A stretch of DNA of 30,489 nt, from IMG/VR virus record IMGVR_UViG_3300009425_000059, positions 1-30,489 of that record; one strand, 5' to 3'. Below, piece after piece: positions 20,701 through 28,507 of this stretch (the stretch's first letter is position 1; every line of letters starts with the position of its first letter). Source of the stretch: a virus. Made by a program: the position numbers and the translations under genes. The notes below the pieces were generated by a model, which had not been told where the DNA came from, searched no databases, and saw only the letters and a list, made by a program, of their open reading frames with translations.

Positions 20701-23700
20701 TACGGTTACGTATAATATGAGTGTTGAAGAATCAGTCGCTTTTGGTTTAATAAGGATGCCAATAGGACACACCACAACTGACTGGGTATGGCATCAAGCG
20801 GAAGGAACGTATACTATTCAGAACATACATGTTCAAAATGGATGGGAGTATAATGATGCTACTGACACCTGGTTTGGCGGTGGCAGCCAAGCAGCAAACC
20901 CAGATGGGTTAATAATACCTGCACTCATTCAGATAGGCACAGAACAATATTTATGTGAAGCACTTGGCTGGATTTGGCAAGGTAACGGTTGGAGCTCAAT
21001 TGCAAAATTATTATTAGGTGATGTATTCTATAATAGCTATTCAGTAGCAGCATACATCGGCACTTACCCCATCGTAGATAATTGGACTAATGGTGATTAT
21101 ATAGTCCCAACAAACTCAGAACAAATTTATCCATCGTATGACTATGTTCATGAACTCAATGGATTGGATGAAAAGACAACATCGGTTGATGGCATGTTTA
21201 CTTGGCATGGAGTTAATGGGTGGGTAATCACTGAGGCAGCACTCGCTGAAAATGCTAATGGTGCTGATCCTGCCCAAGTAAATGCTGACGGAACTATTAC
21301 TCTTTCTTCCATGAAGTACACTGATCTGCTGACAACACTTCCGGATGGTAATGGTGCGTCCTGGGCGCGAGGTGATTTCCCTTGCTTTGAACTTAATGAA
21401 TGGGAAGAAACTAGTTTTGATTTTATAATACCAGAGGACGGAACATTCGGACTATATAACAATGTAGGCGTTTCATTTTTTGGGCATAGAATGGGTTTTG
21501 GTGAATTATGGGTAAAAGATGCCAGAGTTGATATCTTACTTACATCCAATCAAAGAATTAAAGTCGATCAAACAGCAAAGCTAGGGCCGCTACTTTTAAC
21601 AATTGATGAAGTATTATCAAATAATGAAATTGTCGTAACAGAAGAATATGATGATGCTGCAAACAACCAAGGGCGAGTTATTGCCAATATACCAGTTAAT
21701 AAATATACTACATTTGGCGCTGGGTTTGAAATCGGGTATACTGAAGCTGATGAAGAAGTTCAGATTGTTATGGCTCGTTATGAAGCCAAAATTTTAGATA
21801 TTGTTAACAATAGCTTTGGTAAGTGTTTAGTTGTCAATAAGACATTTAGAGAAGCCGCCGGCGGAGTAAATGCCATTAGCGGAAGTTCAGATTCCCCCAA
21901 CCCAGAAGATAATTTTGATCAATTCTTTGTTAGGCACAGACTTAAAGATTCAGATAATTTATTTACAAGAATAGTTTTTGGTTCTGAGGAAGAATCACTA
22001 GTTGTCAATTTTAAACCAGTAAATGTAACAAATTATCCAGGATCAATTGCATATAAATTATTATCTCCTGTGCCAGATAAGATACAGAAGTATGATACAG
22101 CGTATATAGTGACCGAGGTCACACCTGACCTTGAAGAGACAGTTACATTACTACCTTTTATAGATGAGCTTTTACCAGAGACAGTTTTAAGAGCACCAAA
22201 GCTTGATGAAGTTGAACCAGTAATCAACAAAAGAGAAACAGAGTATAGAAGTCATACAGACTTAGTTGGTGTAGAAACAGACACAAGAAAACAATTAGAA
22301 GATAAAATATTCAGCGGAAGCTTGCTAGACGTCAGTATTAATGTTGACTATACTAATTTTGAGAATTTTTCACATTTTGGCTCTGTATCGAAAAGAATAG
22401 AAAATTATAAAACTAAGCTGACAAATATAGAGTCACATGTTGCAAAAAGTCAGTCGTATGCAGCCATTGATGCATCATCAACTGATCGAGAACATTGGGA
22501 TATGAAGAAGCGTCAGGTTGTTAACGGTCTAGACGATTTTGAAAATTATATGTATTTCCAAAGTGCTTCTTATGTTTCAAGTTCTAATGGAATTGAATAT
22601 GACAACTCATCCCCAAAAAGATCTGGTGATGGAACATTAACTAATCCTTATGTTTTATATTCTGTTACTAGTTCTAATTTTATATCTTGGTATGACAGAG
22701 TTCACGCATCAGCATCAACTTATGATAATACAAATACAAATAGAATAGTCAATCTTACACCTGCGCATATTACATATGATGCCTCTAATGAGCCCTTCGT
22801 AAGATTTATGGACATGTTAGGGCATCACTACGATATTATATGGACACATATAAAACACATGACAGATGTCCATGATAGATCTGAAGATATAACAAAAGGC
22901 ATATCTGCACAGCTTGTTCAACCGATTGCAGAATCAATGGGATTTAAAATGCTTGAAGGCAGAGATCTTGCGAGGCTGCCACAATATCATCTTGGCCTCA
23001 ACGAATCAGGATCAGGCACAGGTGTTTTTAGCGTTCGATACACAAAAAAATCACAACAAGATGTTACAAGAGAAATATGGAATAGAATACTTTCAACAAT
23101 GCCCTATATTTTAAAAACAAAAGGAACAAAACAAAGTTTAAAAGCATTGATCGCAGCATACGGTATTCCAACATCTATACTAAGAATTCAAGAATACGGC
23201 GGTCCAAAAATTTCTGGCGGTTCACCTGAATTTGAATTAACACAAAAATATACATACGCATTGGACCTTAAAGGCTCACAAAATTTAGCATCACCGTGGT
23301 ATAAGATTAATGGTAAAGCAAATGATACAATAGAACTCAGATTCAAAACAGAAACTGAAAGAGACACTATGATTGCCACAAAGAATGATTCAAATAACAA
23401 AGTTGAATCAGCAATATACATTGAAGATGTTAGTGGATCAGATACAAAAGGTAAATTAGCATTTGCAATTTCATCTAGTGATGGTTTTGTTTCAGCTAGC
23501 CTACAACCATTACCTGTCTATAACGGTGAGTACTGGTCAGTTATGGTAAGACGTAGAAGCGGTGCATCGGATTTTAGTAGCAGCTATTCTGACATGTTTA
23601 TCACAGCTGACGAAAATCCTACAACACAAAGTTTTGACATATTTGCTGGATTTTATGATTCAACGACAGATGAAATAATTACAAAAGCATCTGCAAGTAT

Positions 23701-25369
23701 AAAACTCTCTGGTTCAAGTCAATTAGTTGCTTGGCATCAGACATCATCAATTGGTGATAATTACTGGCATATAGGCGGTAAAACACAAACGGCTGAAGAA
23801 GCAACATTATACGGATCAAAGTTAACTGGGTCATTGATGGAATGGCGGCATTGGAGCACACCGTTAACAGAATCAGCATTCTGGAATCATGTCCAAGCAC
23901 CAAAGGCACTCAATGGAAATCATGAGAGCTCATCATATTTTGATATGAATTTACGCTTTTCAATGGATGACAAAGCAAATTTATATTCTAGTCCAAATAT
24001 CGTAAAAGATTATTCACTAACAGGTGATCAAGTATACGCAACAGCATCCTCATTTCCAAATGAAATTAATTTTAGTTCTGTATCAGATAGACAAAAGGCG
24101 TTTATGCCAGCTGTTGGGCTTAACAAGACATCAAATAAAATTAGAATTGAAGGAAGAGCAAAAACTATTTATACAGATGGTACTGATCCTGTATTAAGCA
24201 CAACTGAAAGAATAGAACGAGGATCATATGATACTGCGCCACTTGACTCTAATAAGCTAGGTATATTCTTCGCGCCAAGTGATGTTATAAATGAAGATAT
24301 AATTTTATCATTAGCTGACTTAGATTTTGGTTCATACATGGGTGATCCAAGAGACACATACGCTGATAGATATGTTCACGGTAAACTTGATAGTATTGCT
24401 GACACATATTGGCAAAAGTGGACAACAAAATTTAATTTTTGGGATTATTTAAAACTCATTAAGTATTATGATTTAAGTTTATTTGATCACTTGCGTCGTT
24501 TATCACCTGCAAGAGCGAAGAAAAATATTGGTATATTAATAGAACCAACTATTTTAGAAAGACCCAAAGCAGTTGTTGGCAAAAAACCATTAGTAGAAGA
24601 TTTATTAAAAGAAGTCGCACTAACTGCTACAGCACAATACAGTCAAAGCGCAGAATCAATATGGAAAGAAGATGCCATACAATATTTATACAATTTATAT
24701 CCAACATCTTCTAATGTAACATACACTGCAAACGTGTCCGGATCAGATTCTAGAAAAGATAATCGTAATGTAGAATCTTCAAATTTATTGCACCGGACTG
24801 GTATTACTGATATGCTGGGCACTAGAAAATTTTCTGGCTCTAGAGAGGACTATTCAAAAGCGTTTAGCTGGTCATTTGATGATTCAATATCGGTAAAATC
24901 AGGAAGGCATGATTATAAAACAGTATCATCATCAACAATTCCACTTCGCGCTCAAATACGCTCATTTTCGTATGATAATTTACTTGATCCAGAAGACAAC
25001 GATTACGTAGATAATTGCAATGTGTACACTGGCGGTGGAAGCAATATATTCTTTGAAACCCTACAGCCCATGGCGACTGGCTCTATAACATCACTATTTA
25101 ATGATAAGAGTATCTATCATTATAGCTCATCTGTTAGTAAATCACAAGGATTATGGTATTCAGCATCATTAGAAAAATCAAATACTGATTCACTATTTAC
25201 AACACACACTGGCCTATTTAATTTAGCGTATGGTGGCTGTAGTGAAGATGGGTCAACTGTTCCGGAAGGAAATCAAGTTGCTGTTGAAATAACTGAGGTT
25301 AATCCATACATGGTAACAACAATTTCATCTGGAGATACACTCGTGGATGTACAACTAGATCAAGAATAG
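17744..25369 (+). CDS. Giant baseplate/tail protein (2541 aa), possible gp7-position wedge
   Basis: The largest gene of the window. Residues 1-45 are a Gln/Pro/Asp-rich flexible start. About 316-512 resemble a sugar-binding jelly roll as found in phage tails (MSFSVYARGGPG, LRIEHFPNGKYN, then TGAQLELGHTVTEF). About 620-1270 are unusually rich in Trp, Gly and Asn. About 1684-1830 are the most family-like part: VRFMDMLGHHYDIIWTHIKH, REIWNRILSTMPYILKTKGT, LKALIAAYGIPTSILRIQEYGG, a pattern I recall in long baseplate proteins of marine T4-like phages. About 1840-2050 look like a LamG/concanavalin-type sandwich (DTIELRFKTE, YWSVMVRRRSG, WHIGGK). The end is beta-rich. Its position after gp6 matches gp7 in T4 (1032 residues), but it is far longer, so it may combine wedge and host-contact functions. 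Confidence 0.75.
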   Translation: MAGQQSNQQSDPDPAETFHATHPDQTQPRKEPTNPKSRRLQILPDKIAKFVVLPDTNDWIPFRDANYYEQFSGEAYLSPKWPDQHYGASADDCIRVNIHGDDDSLILTHYLANTEFSSDIDVDLANKPHVQLDPGKILRDLGFRRGTFRLVFSFYRHMFGSPYPLLVNGSEKIYSGGYEEFKSEIYATDEHTPSETELGAKLYVKEDKAIITRFSADRTEIILSPNFVNDASYLERFRTAAYTCLNDFNEAGQTASFPGGQDSNLIALAGYDSIPRSFINGKIRINDTYFLGKRVIPALEASYVVEPTLTTQVKTVNLLRGRYLDSTFNWKTHRVYPDLNSVNSLSGANPNLMIAETVVEDTPVGNQAVKVAYQTTEVNQSTTTANRAILINPYLKVYRPVNNTEMSFSVYARGGPGTIGSYWRLQAHAGSWGPADHTKYSEMFEVTDAWQRISFAFVLSGLSETNDILTLRIEHFPNGKYNTESDDVIGLHFFYTGAQLELGHTVTEFTRNEDETSKDVQVAEKGTIRFADPAHSNHIERKRLIADLNATDDPFTQKMVGNQILIKDAITIDDLSSFISVEETDHKEIVNYAGSLSADADWAIPGSYQPVRMMNSIETKWNNQLHGKAIIVADQYSRRAFSSGFNTFNPYAKWSETGTSGIGYHPHWIYNPDDEAEVVMYFPDINYIPEILEARKARALEVWNDPDVGWYASKGLTDPRVENNYVNQPWWQHRYQAIGMDVGGRTGQSNAIGSLASSGAKPGDTVRISWTQKSIPANPTFDDGGRKGAHVKLRHYRETLYTSPGPPDINASEVRHEMLNMIQNPWAFWQERGRDTEIANMIMDNDFVVANAERPQGANVWDPNNDLRGLQTYKLVKTTVPDTTEPLGGTLTKEVVSQIDLANAISNDGGRVNFIVFGGDNGHIYEGNFYNATDMDGIHSLEQAANGRGKLIAASFLPTDDIGSAMYDQSFPYWNTQATLPTGEKPTVTYNMSVEESVAFGLIRMPIGHTTTDWVWHQAEGTYTIQNIHVQNGWEYNDATDTWFGGGSQAANPDGLIIPALIQIGTEQYLCEALGWIWQGNGWSSIAKLLLGDVFYNSYSVAAYIGTYPIVDNWTNGDYIVPTNSEQIYPSYDYVHELNGLDEKTTSVDGMFTWHGVNGWVITEAALAENANGADPAQVNADGTITLSSMKYTDLLTTLPDGNGASWARGDFPCFELNEWEETSFDFIIPEDGTFGLYNNVGVSFFGHRMGFGELWVKDARVDILLTSNQRIKVDQTAKLGPLLLTIDEVLSNNEIVVTEEYDDAANNQGRVIANIPVNKYTTFGAGFEIGYTEADEEVQIVMARYEAKILDIVNNSFGKCLVVNKTFREAAGGVNAISGSSDSPNPEDNFDQFFVRHRLKDSDNLFTRIVFGSEEESLVVNFKPVNVTNYPGSIAYKLLSPVPDKIQKYDTAYIVTEVTPDLEETVTLLPFIDELLPETVLRAPKLDEVEPVINKRETEYRSHTDLVGVETDTRKQLEDKIFSGSLLDVSINVDYTNFENFSHFGSVSKRIENYKTKLTNIESHVAKSQSYAAIDASSTDREHWDMKKRQVVNGLDDFENYMYFQSASYVSSSNGIEYDNSSPKRSGDGTLTNPYVLYSVTSSNFISWYDRVHASASTYDNTNTNRIVNLTPAHITYDASNEPFVRFMDMLGHHYDIIWTHIKHMTDVHDRSEDITKGISAQLVQPIAESMGFKMLEGRDLARLPQYHLGLNESGSGTGVFSVRYTKKSQQDVTREIWNRILSTMPYILKTKGTKQSLKALIAAYGIPTSILRIQEYGGPKISGGSPEFELTQKYTYALDLKGSQNLASPWYKINGKANDTIELRFKTETERDTMIATKNDSNNKVESAIYIEDVSGSDTKGKLAFAISSSDGFVSASLQPLPVYNGEYWSVMVRRRSGASDFSSSYSDMFITADENPTTQSFDIFAGFYDSTTDEIITKASASIKLSGSSQLVAWHQTSSIGDNYWHIGGKTQTAEEATLYGSKLTGSLMEWRHWSTPLTESAFWNHVQAPKALNGNHESSSYFDMNLRFSMDDKANLYSSPNIVKDYSLTGDQVYATASSFPNEINFSSVSDRQKAFMPAVGLNKTSNKIRIEGRAKTIYTDGTDPVLSTTERIERGSYDTAPLDSNKLGIFFAPSDVINEDIILSLADLDFGSYMGDPRDTYADRYVHGKLDSIADTYWQKWTTKFNFWDYLKLIKYYDLSLFDHLRRLSPARAKKNIGILIEPTILERPKAVVGKKPLVEDLLKEVALTATAQYSQSAESIWKEDAIQYLYNLYPTSSNVTYTANVSGSDSRKDNRNVESSNLLHRTGITDMLGTRKFSGSREDYSKAFSWSFDDSISVKSGRHDYKTVSSSTIPLRAQIRSFSYDNLLDPEDNDYVDNCNVYTGGGSNIFFETLQPMATGSITSLFNDKSIYHYSSSVSKSQGLWYSASLEKSNTDSLFTTHTGLFNLAYGGCSEDGSTVPEGNQVAVEITEVNPYMVTTISSGDTLVDVQLDQE

Positions 25370-25389
25370 TAACAAAATTAAAAATCATG

Positions 25390-25399
25390 ATATTTATTA
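25390..25399 (+). promoter_or_regulatory. Late-promoter-like element ATATTTATTA
   Basis: Lies in the 68-base gap after the giant gene, 48 bases before ATG 25438. A TTATATTTAA stretch also occurs at 25410-25419, closer to the start. Confidence 0.45.
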
Positions 25400-25437
25400 A
25401 AAAGTTCTATTATATTTAAAAATTTGGAGAATAAACA

Positions 25438-26103
25438 ATGGGATATCTTAACAACGCGACTACTGTTTTAGACGCAATATTAACAAAAAAAGGAAGAGAA
25501 CTACTCTCACGTGGGGAACAAGCTTTTAATATAACAAAATTTGCTGTTTCCGATGATGAAGTAGATTATTCTCTATGGAATGTGGCACATCCGCTTGGAA
25601 CAGACTACTATGGAACTGTCATAGAAAATCTGCCGCTGTTAGAACCAACAACTGATCCTGATACTGTAATGAAGTATAAGTTGATCACAAGAAATGACAA
25701 CCCAAACAAACTTCCAGTTTTATCAACAATTGCTGATAGATCTGTGCAGTGGGTTACTGATACAGCAGGGACAGGAGAAATCATAACACCGAATATGATT
25801 AATGGTGGCTCAGTTACCGGTGACTATATGTTTACAATACTAAATTCTTCTATTGCGTACTTAACAACAGCAACCAATACAGGAACAGGAACTGGTGACA
25901 TAGATTATATAGGCAGTGTTGATTCAATAAGCCAAACAGTTAAAGGCTCAACATGCACTATTATTGCCAAAGCAATTCCAAATAATACTGCTTCCGGTGC
26001 ATCAGCAGGGCAACCTGACCCAACTACTACAGTTGTTGTAACAAGCATTGAACATGGTGCTACTGCAGCATTTACTGTAACAGTTGATTATGTATCATCA
26101 TAA
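25438..26103 (+). CDS. Virion structural protein, first of a tandem related pair (221 aa)
   Basis: ATG 25438 has TTTGGAG upstream. The N-terminal ~85 residues (GYLNNATTVLDAILTKKGRE, then KFAVSDDEVDYSLWN, then VIENLPLLEP, MKYKLITR) match the next gene's product closely. The C-terminal part is Thr/Gly/Ala-rich beta structure that the second copy shares only in part. The TKKGRELL...I..FA..DDEVDY...IENLP pattern is common in structural proteins of marine T4-like phages (recollection). Exact place in the virion unknown. It appears to be led by a late-promoter-like element. Confidence 0.75.
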   Translation: MGYLNNATTVLDAILTKKGRELLSRGEQAFNITKFAVSDDEVDYSLWNVAHPLGTDYYGTVIENLPLLEPTTDPDTVMKYKLITRNDNPNKLPVLSTIADRSVQWVTDTAGTGEIITPNMINGGSVTGDYMFTILNSSIAYLTTATNTGTGTGDIDYIGSVDSISQTVKGSTCTIIAKAIPNNTASGASAGQPDPTTTVVVTSIEHGATAAFTVTVDYVSS

Positions 26104-26137
26104 AAAGCTTAATTTTAAAATAACGCGAGGGTAAATT

Positions 26138-26584
26138 ATGTCTTTTATAGACAATTCATCATTAATAGTTGATGCTGTGCTGACTAAGGTTGGCAGAGAG
26201 AGACTATCAGAGAATGATTTTACTATTGAAAAATTTGCGCTTGGTGATGATGAAGTAGATTATAGTCTATACAACGAAGCAAATACTGCAGGACCAAATA
26301 ATTTTGGAATTGTAATAGAAAATATGCCGATACACCAAGCATTTACTGTTAATGATCTAGCTCTACAATATAAGCTAGTAACGCAACAAATTGGCCAAAA
26401 TACAACACCTGAATTGGGTGAATCTGTTCCAAGCAACATTACTGTTACCGGTGAGGGTGATACTATTGTTATTAATCCCTCTACGATAGGTGGCTTAGAT
26501 GATGAGGAATATATTTTTGAATTAGTAAATGATCTAGATGTTGTTATGACTTCTGGCGATGTAGATGCGTTAGGGGAGAGTTAA
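26138..26584 (+). CDS. Virion structural protein, second of the tandem pair (148 aa)
   Basis: ATG 26138 has GAGGG upstream. The product shares with the preceding protein the order DNSSLIVDAVLTKVGRERLS, KFALGDDEVDYSLYNEAN, VIENMP and QYKLVTQ. It lacks about 70 C-terminal residues of the first copy, ending GDVDALGES. There is no promoter-like decamer in the 34-base gap, so it is probably transcribed with the first copy. The next gene starts one base after its stop. Confidence 0.75.
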   Translation: MSFIDNSSLIVDAVLTKVGRERLSENDFTIEKFALGDDEVDYSLYNEANTAGPNNFGIVIENMPIHQAFTVNDLALQYKLVTQQIGQNTTPELGESVPSNITVTGEGDTIVINPSTIGGLDDEEYIFELVNDLDVVMTSGDVDALGES

Positions 26585-26585
26585 G

Positions 26586-27311
26586 ATGCCACCAAAAGGG
26601 AATAGGCAAAAAAATCAACAAAAGAGTAGTGAAGTTGTATCACAAAAAGAGTTTACTAAAAATAGTAAAGAAACACTAGTCCAAGCAAAGATTGATGCAA
26701 TTGAGCTAGGATTAGATCCAAAGGTACAAGCTATAGCTCATCAAGCAAAAGATGGTACATGGTTACCTGGCGCAGATGGTAAACAACTTGTAGCCATATT
26801 GGAAGACGAAAAAATAAAAGAAATGGATGATATTAGAAGTATCAAGGATAAAGTAAGAGATATTTCTACATTAGCAAAAGAAGATTTAGTTAAAAACACT
26901 AAAAACAAAGGCAGGGCAAGGGTAATAACAGCAGAAAGCGTTACATTAATTGCACGTGAAGTACAATCAAAATCTCAGGTAGAATTACTAGTAACTGGCA
27001 TAGATTCTGGAGCACAAAAAAGAGTTGTTATAACGATTATGCCTGGCACAACTAGACTAGGGAAGCTAATTAATGGTGAACTACCAAATTTTAATTTTGG
27101 TGCTGGTGATAAAAGAAGAACAAAAAAGAAGAAAAAATCCGTAAAAGGTGCAAAAAATAAGAGAGCTAAAGCAAGAAGCAAAGCTGCCGTGGATAGAGCA
27201 AAAGCATCAATTGCAGATATAGCTAACAACCTCGATGGAAACCAATCAGTTGACCCTGTCAATTATGCTGACGACGGAATTGATGATGGTATTCTTAACA
27301 TGGAAAAATAA
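26586..27311 (+). CDS. Lys-rich structural-region protein (241 aa)
   Basis: ATG 26586 lies one base after the previous stop, with GGGGAGAG ahead. The N-terminus is polar (PPKGNRQKNQQKSSEVVSQK). The middle is a helical and mixed segment (AKIDAIELGLDPKVQAIAHQ, VTLIAREVQSKSQVELLVTG). Residues about 178-208 are extremely basic (KRRTKKKKKSVKGAKNKRAK), followed by an Ala-rich helix and an acidic end (DDGIDDGILNMEK). The basic block could bind DNA or acidic partners in the virion. Family not recognised. Confidence 0.65.
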   Translation: MPPKGNRQKNQQKSSEVVSQKEFTKNSKETLVQAKIDAIELGLDPKVQAIAHQAKDGTWLPGADGKQLVAILEDEKIKEMDDIRSIKDKVRDISTLAKEDLVKNTKNKGRARVITAESVTLIAREVQSKSQVELLVTGIDSGAQKRVVITIMPGTTRLGKLINGELPNFNFGAGDKRRTKKKKKSVKGAKNKRAKARSKAAVDRAKASIADIANNLDGNQSVDPVNYADDGIDDGILNMEK

Positions 27312-27339
27312 TTAAAACATATAAAATGTTTAAACAACA

Positions 27340-27349
27340 ATATTTATAA
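27340..27349 (+). promoter_or_regulatory. Late-promoter-like element ATATTTATAA
   Basis: In the 57-base gap before ATG 27369, 29 bases upstream of that start. Identical to the element at 9832 over all ten bases. Confidence 0.5.
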
Positions 27350-27368
27350 ACGATTTAGGAGTTAAAAG

Positions 27369-28409
27369 ATGTCGATATTTACAGATTTCCATTCAACAGA
27401 TGATATAAAACCAGGACAGATAAGCATAGTATCTTCGGGTATGTGGTCCGGAGGTGTGGGTTCACTCACAGCATTTTATACATCATCGACGCAAAGTGGA
27501 AGCACAGGCGAACATTATTATGATGTTTATAACGGTGTTGTTGGCACAAACGCGACAGCATCTGTTCAATTTTCAGTAGCTTACGGACACTACGCAGGAA
27601 GTGGCTCATTAACAGGCGACTCTAATAACAGTTCAGCAAAAGCTATTTACAGACAATTAAGAAATTTATTACTGCCACAAGGTACTGAAAAATTCCAAGC
27701 AGGTGCCTTTCTAGGTGGTGGAACAGACGCTGATACTGATGTTATATGGGCACTCAGCATGAATAGGGGCAGATTAAAAGAAAAAATGGATCCAGGTAAC
27801 TGGGAACTGCGCCTTCAAGCACCAGATGCTGGAAAGATAATTCATCTAATTGATGATAGTGGTGCAACCTCTGATCCTAGCGTAAGAAGCACAGTAAGGG
27901 AATTTAATGTAATCTCAGGTTCTATTGCAACAGGAGCAGCAGTTATTGGACCTGTATCTGCAGCAACACATTCATTTGGAAAATTTTATCCTGAAACTGG
28001 CATTCTTATTTTAGATTCGACAAAAGTAAATGATGGCGGGGCAAACGGTATTTCAATGTCAGCTTATAACACAGCATCTAATACGGATGGAAATAATGCT
28101 GCTGTATTTTTTAATGCTGTAAGTAGTGGTTCATACTTTGCTGCAAGACGTGAAGAACAGATTAAATCAACACATTATTTCTGCAGAGTAAAACATAATC
28201 AATATAACCACAGCCAAAATCCTACATATACGTCAGGTAGTGATGGTGACTTAACTATCTCTTCTTTTAGAAATGATCCAAAGTCATATATTACAACTGT
28301 TGGTTTGTATAACACCACGAATGAATTATTGGCTGTTGCTAAGCTTTCAAAACCAATTTTAAAATCTAGCAGCAGGGAAGCACTCATAAAGGTTAGGCTC
28401 GACTTTTAA
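27369..28409 (+). CDS. Virion structural protein, first of second related pair (346 aa)
   Basis: ATG 27369 has TTAGGAG upstream. The protein is Ser/Gly/Thr/Ala-rich and beta-type, with a long N-terminal SSGMWSGGVGSLTAFYTSST region. The C-terminal ~90 residues contain HYFCRVKHNQYNHSQNPTY and then YITTVGLYNTTNELLAVAKL and a VRLDF end. The same C-terminal module closes the next gene's product. The IGLYN..N.LLAVAKLS...(V)R.DF end is common in structural proteins of marine T4-like phages (recollection). Abundant expression is suggested by its own promoter-like element and a strong terminator. Confidence 0.75.
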   Translation: MSIFTDFHSTDDIKPGQISIVSSGMWSGGVGSLTAFYTSSTQSGSTGEHYYDVYNGVVGTNATASVQFSVAYGHYAGSGSLTGDSNNSSAKAIYRQLRNLLLPQGTEKFQAGAFLGGGTDADTDVIWALSMNRGRLKEKMDPGNWELRLQAPDAGKIIHLIDDSGATSDPSVRSTVREFNVISGSIATGAAVIGPVSAATHSFGKFYPETGILILDSTKVNDGGANGISMSAYNTASNTDGNNAAVFFNAVSSGSYFAARREEQIKSTHYFCRVKHNQYNHSQNPTYTSGSDGDLTISSFRNDPKSYITTVGLYNTTNELLAVAKLSKPILKSSSREALIKVRLDF

Positions 28410-28427
28410 AGACATAACGTCTTGATT

Positions 28428-28456
28428 AAGCCCCTTTTATTGAGGGGCTTTTTTAT
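28428..28456 (+). terminator. Strong Rho-independent terminator
   Basis: AAGCCCCT (28428-28435) pairs perfectly with AGGGGCTT (28443-28450), with a 7-base loop, followed by TTTTATT. It lies 19 bases after the stop of the 27369 gene. A small extra stem AGAC/GTCT (28410-28422) precedes it. Confidence 0.92.
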
Positions 28457-28480
28457 TAATGAACAAAGTTATAGTATCAA

Positions 28481-28490
28481 ATATTTATTA
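28481..28490 (+). promoter_or_regulatory. Late-promoter-like element ATATTTATTA
   Basis: Directly downstream of the strong terminator and 27 bases before ATG 28508. Because transcription from upstream should stop at the terminator, a promoter is expected here; this is the best supported copy of the element. Confidence 0.6.
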
Positions 28491-28507
28491 CTAAACTGGA
28501 TAGGCAA

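Noticed and set aside
21148-21549. 133-codon open frame on the minus strand
   Set aside because: Fully inside the giant tail gene in antisense; no supporting signal. All other minus-strand frames were rejected for the same reason.
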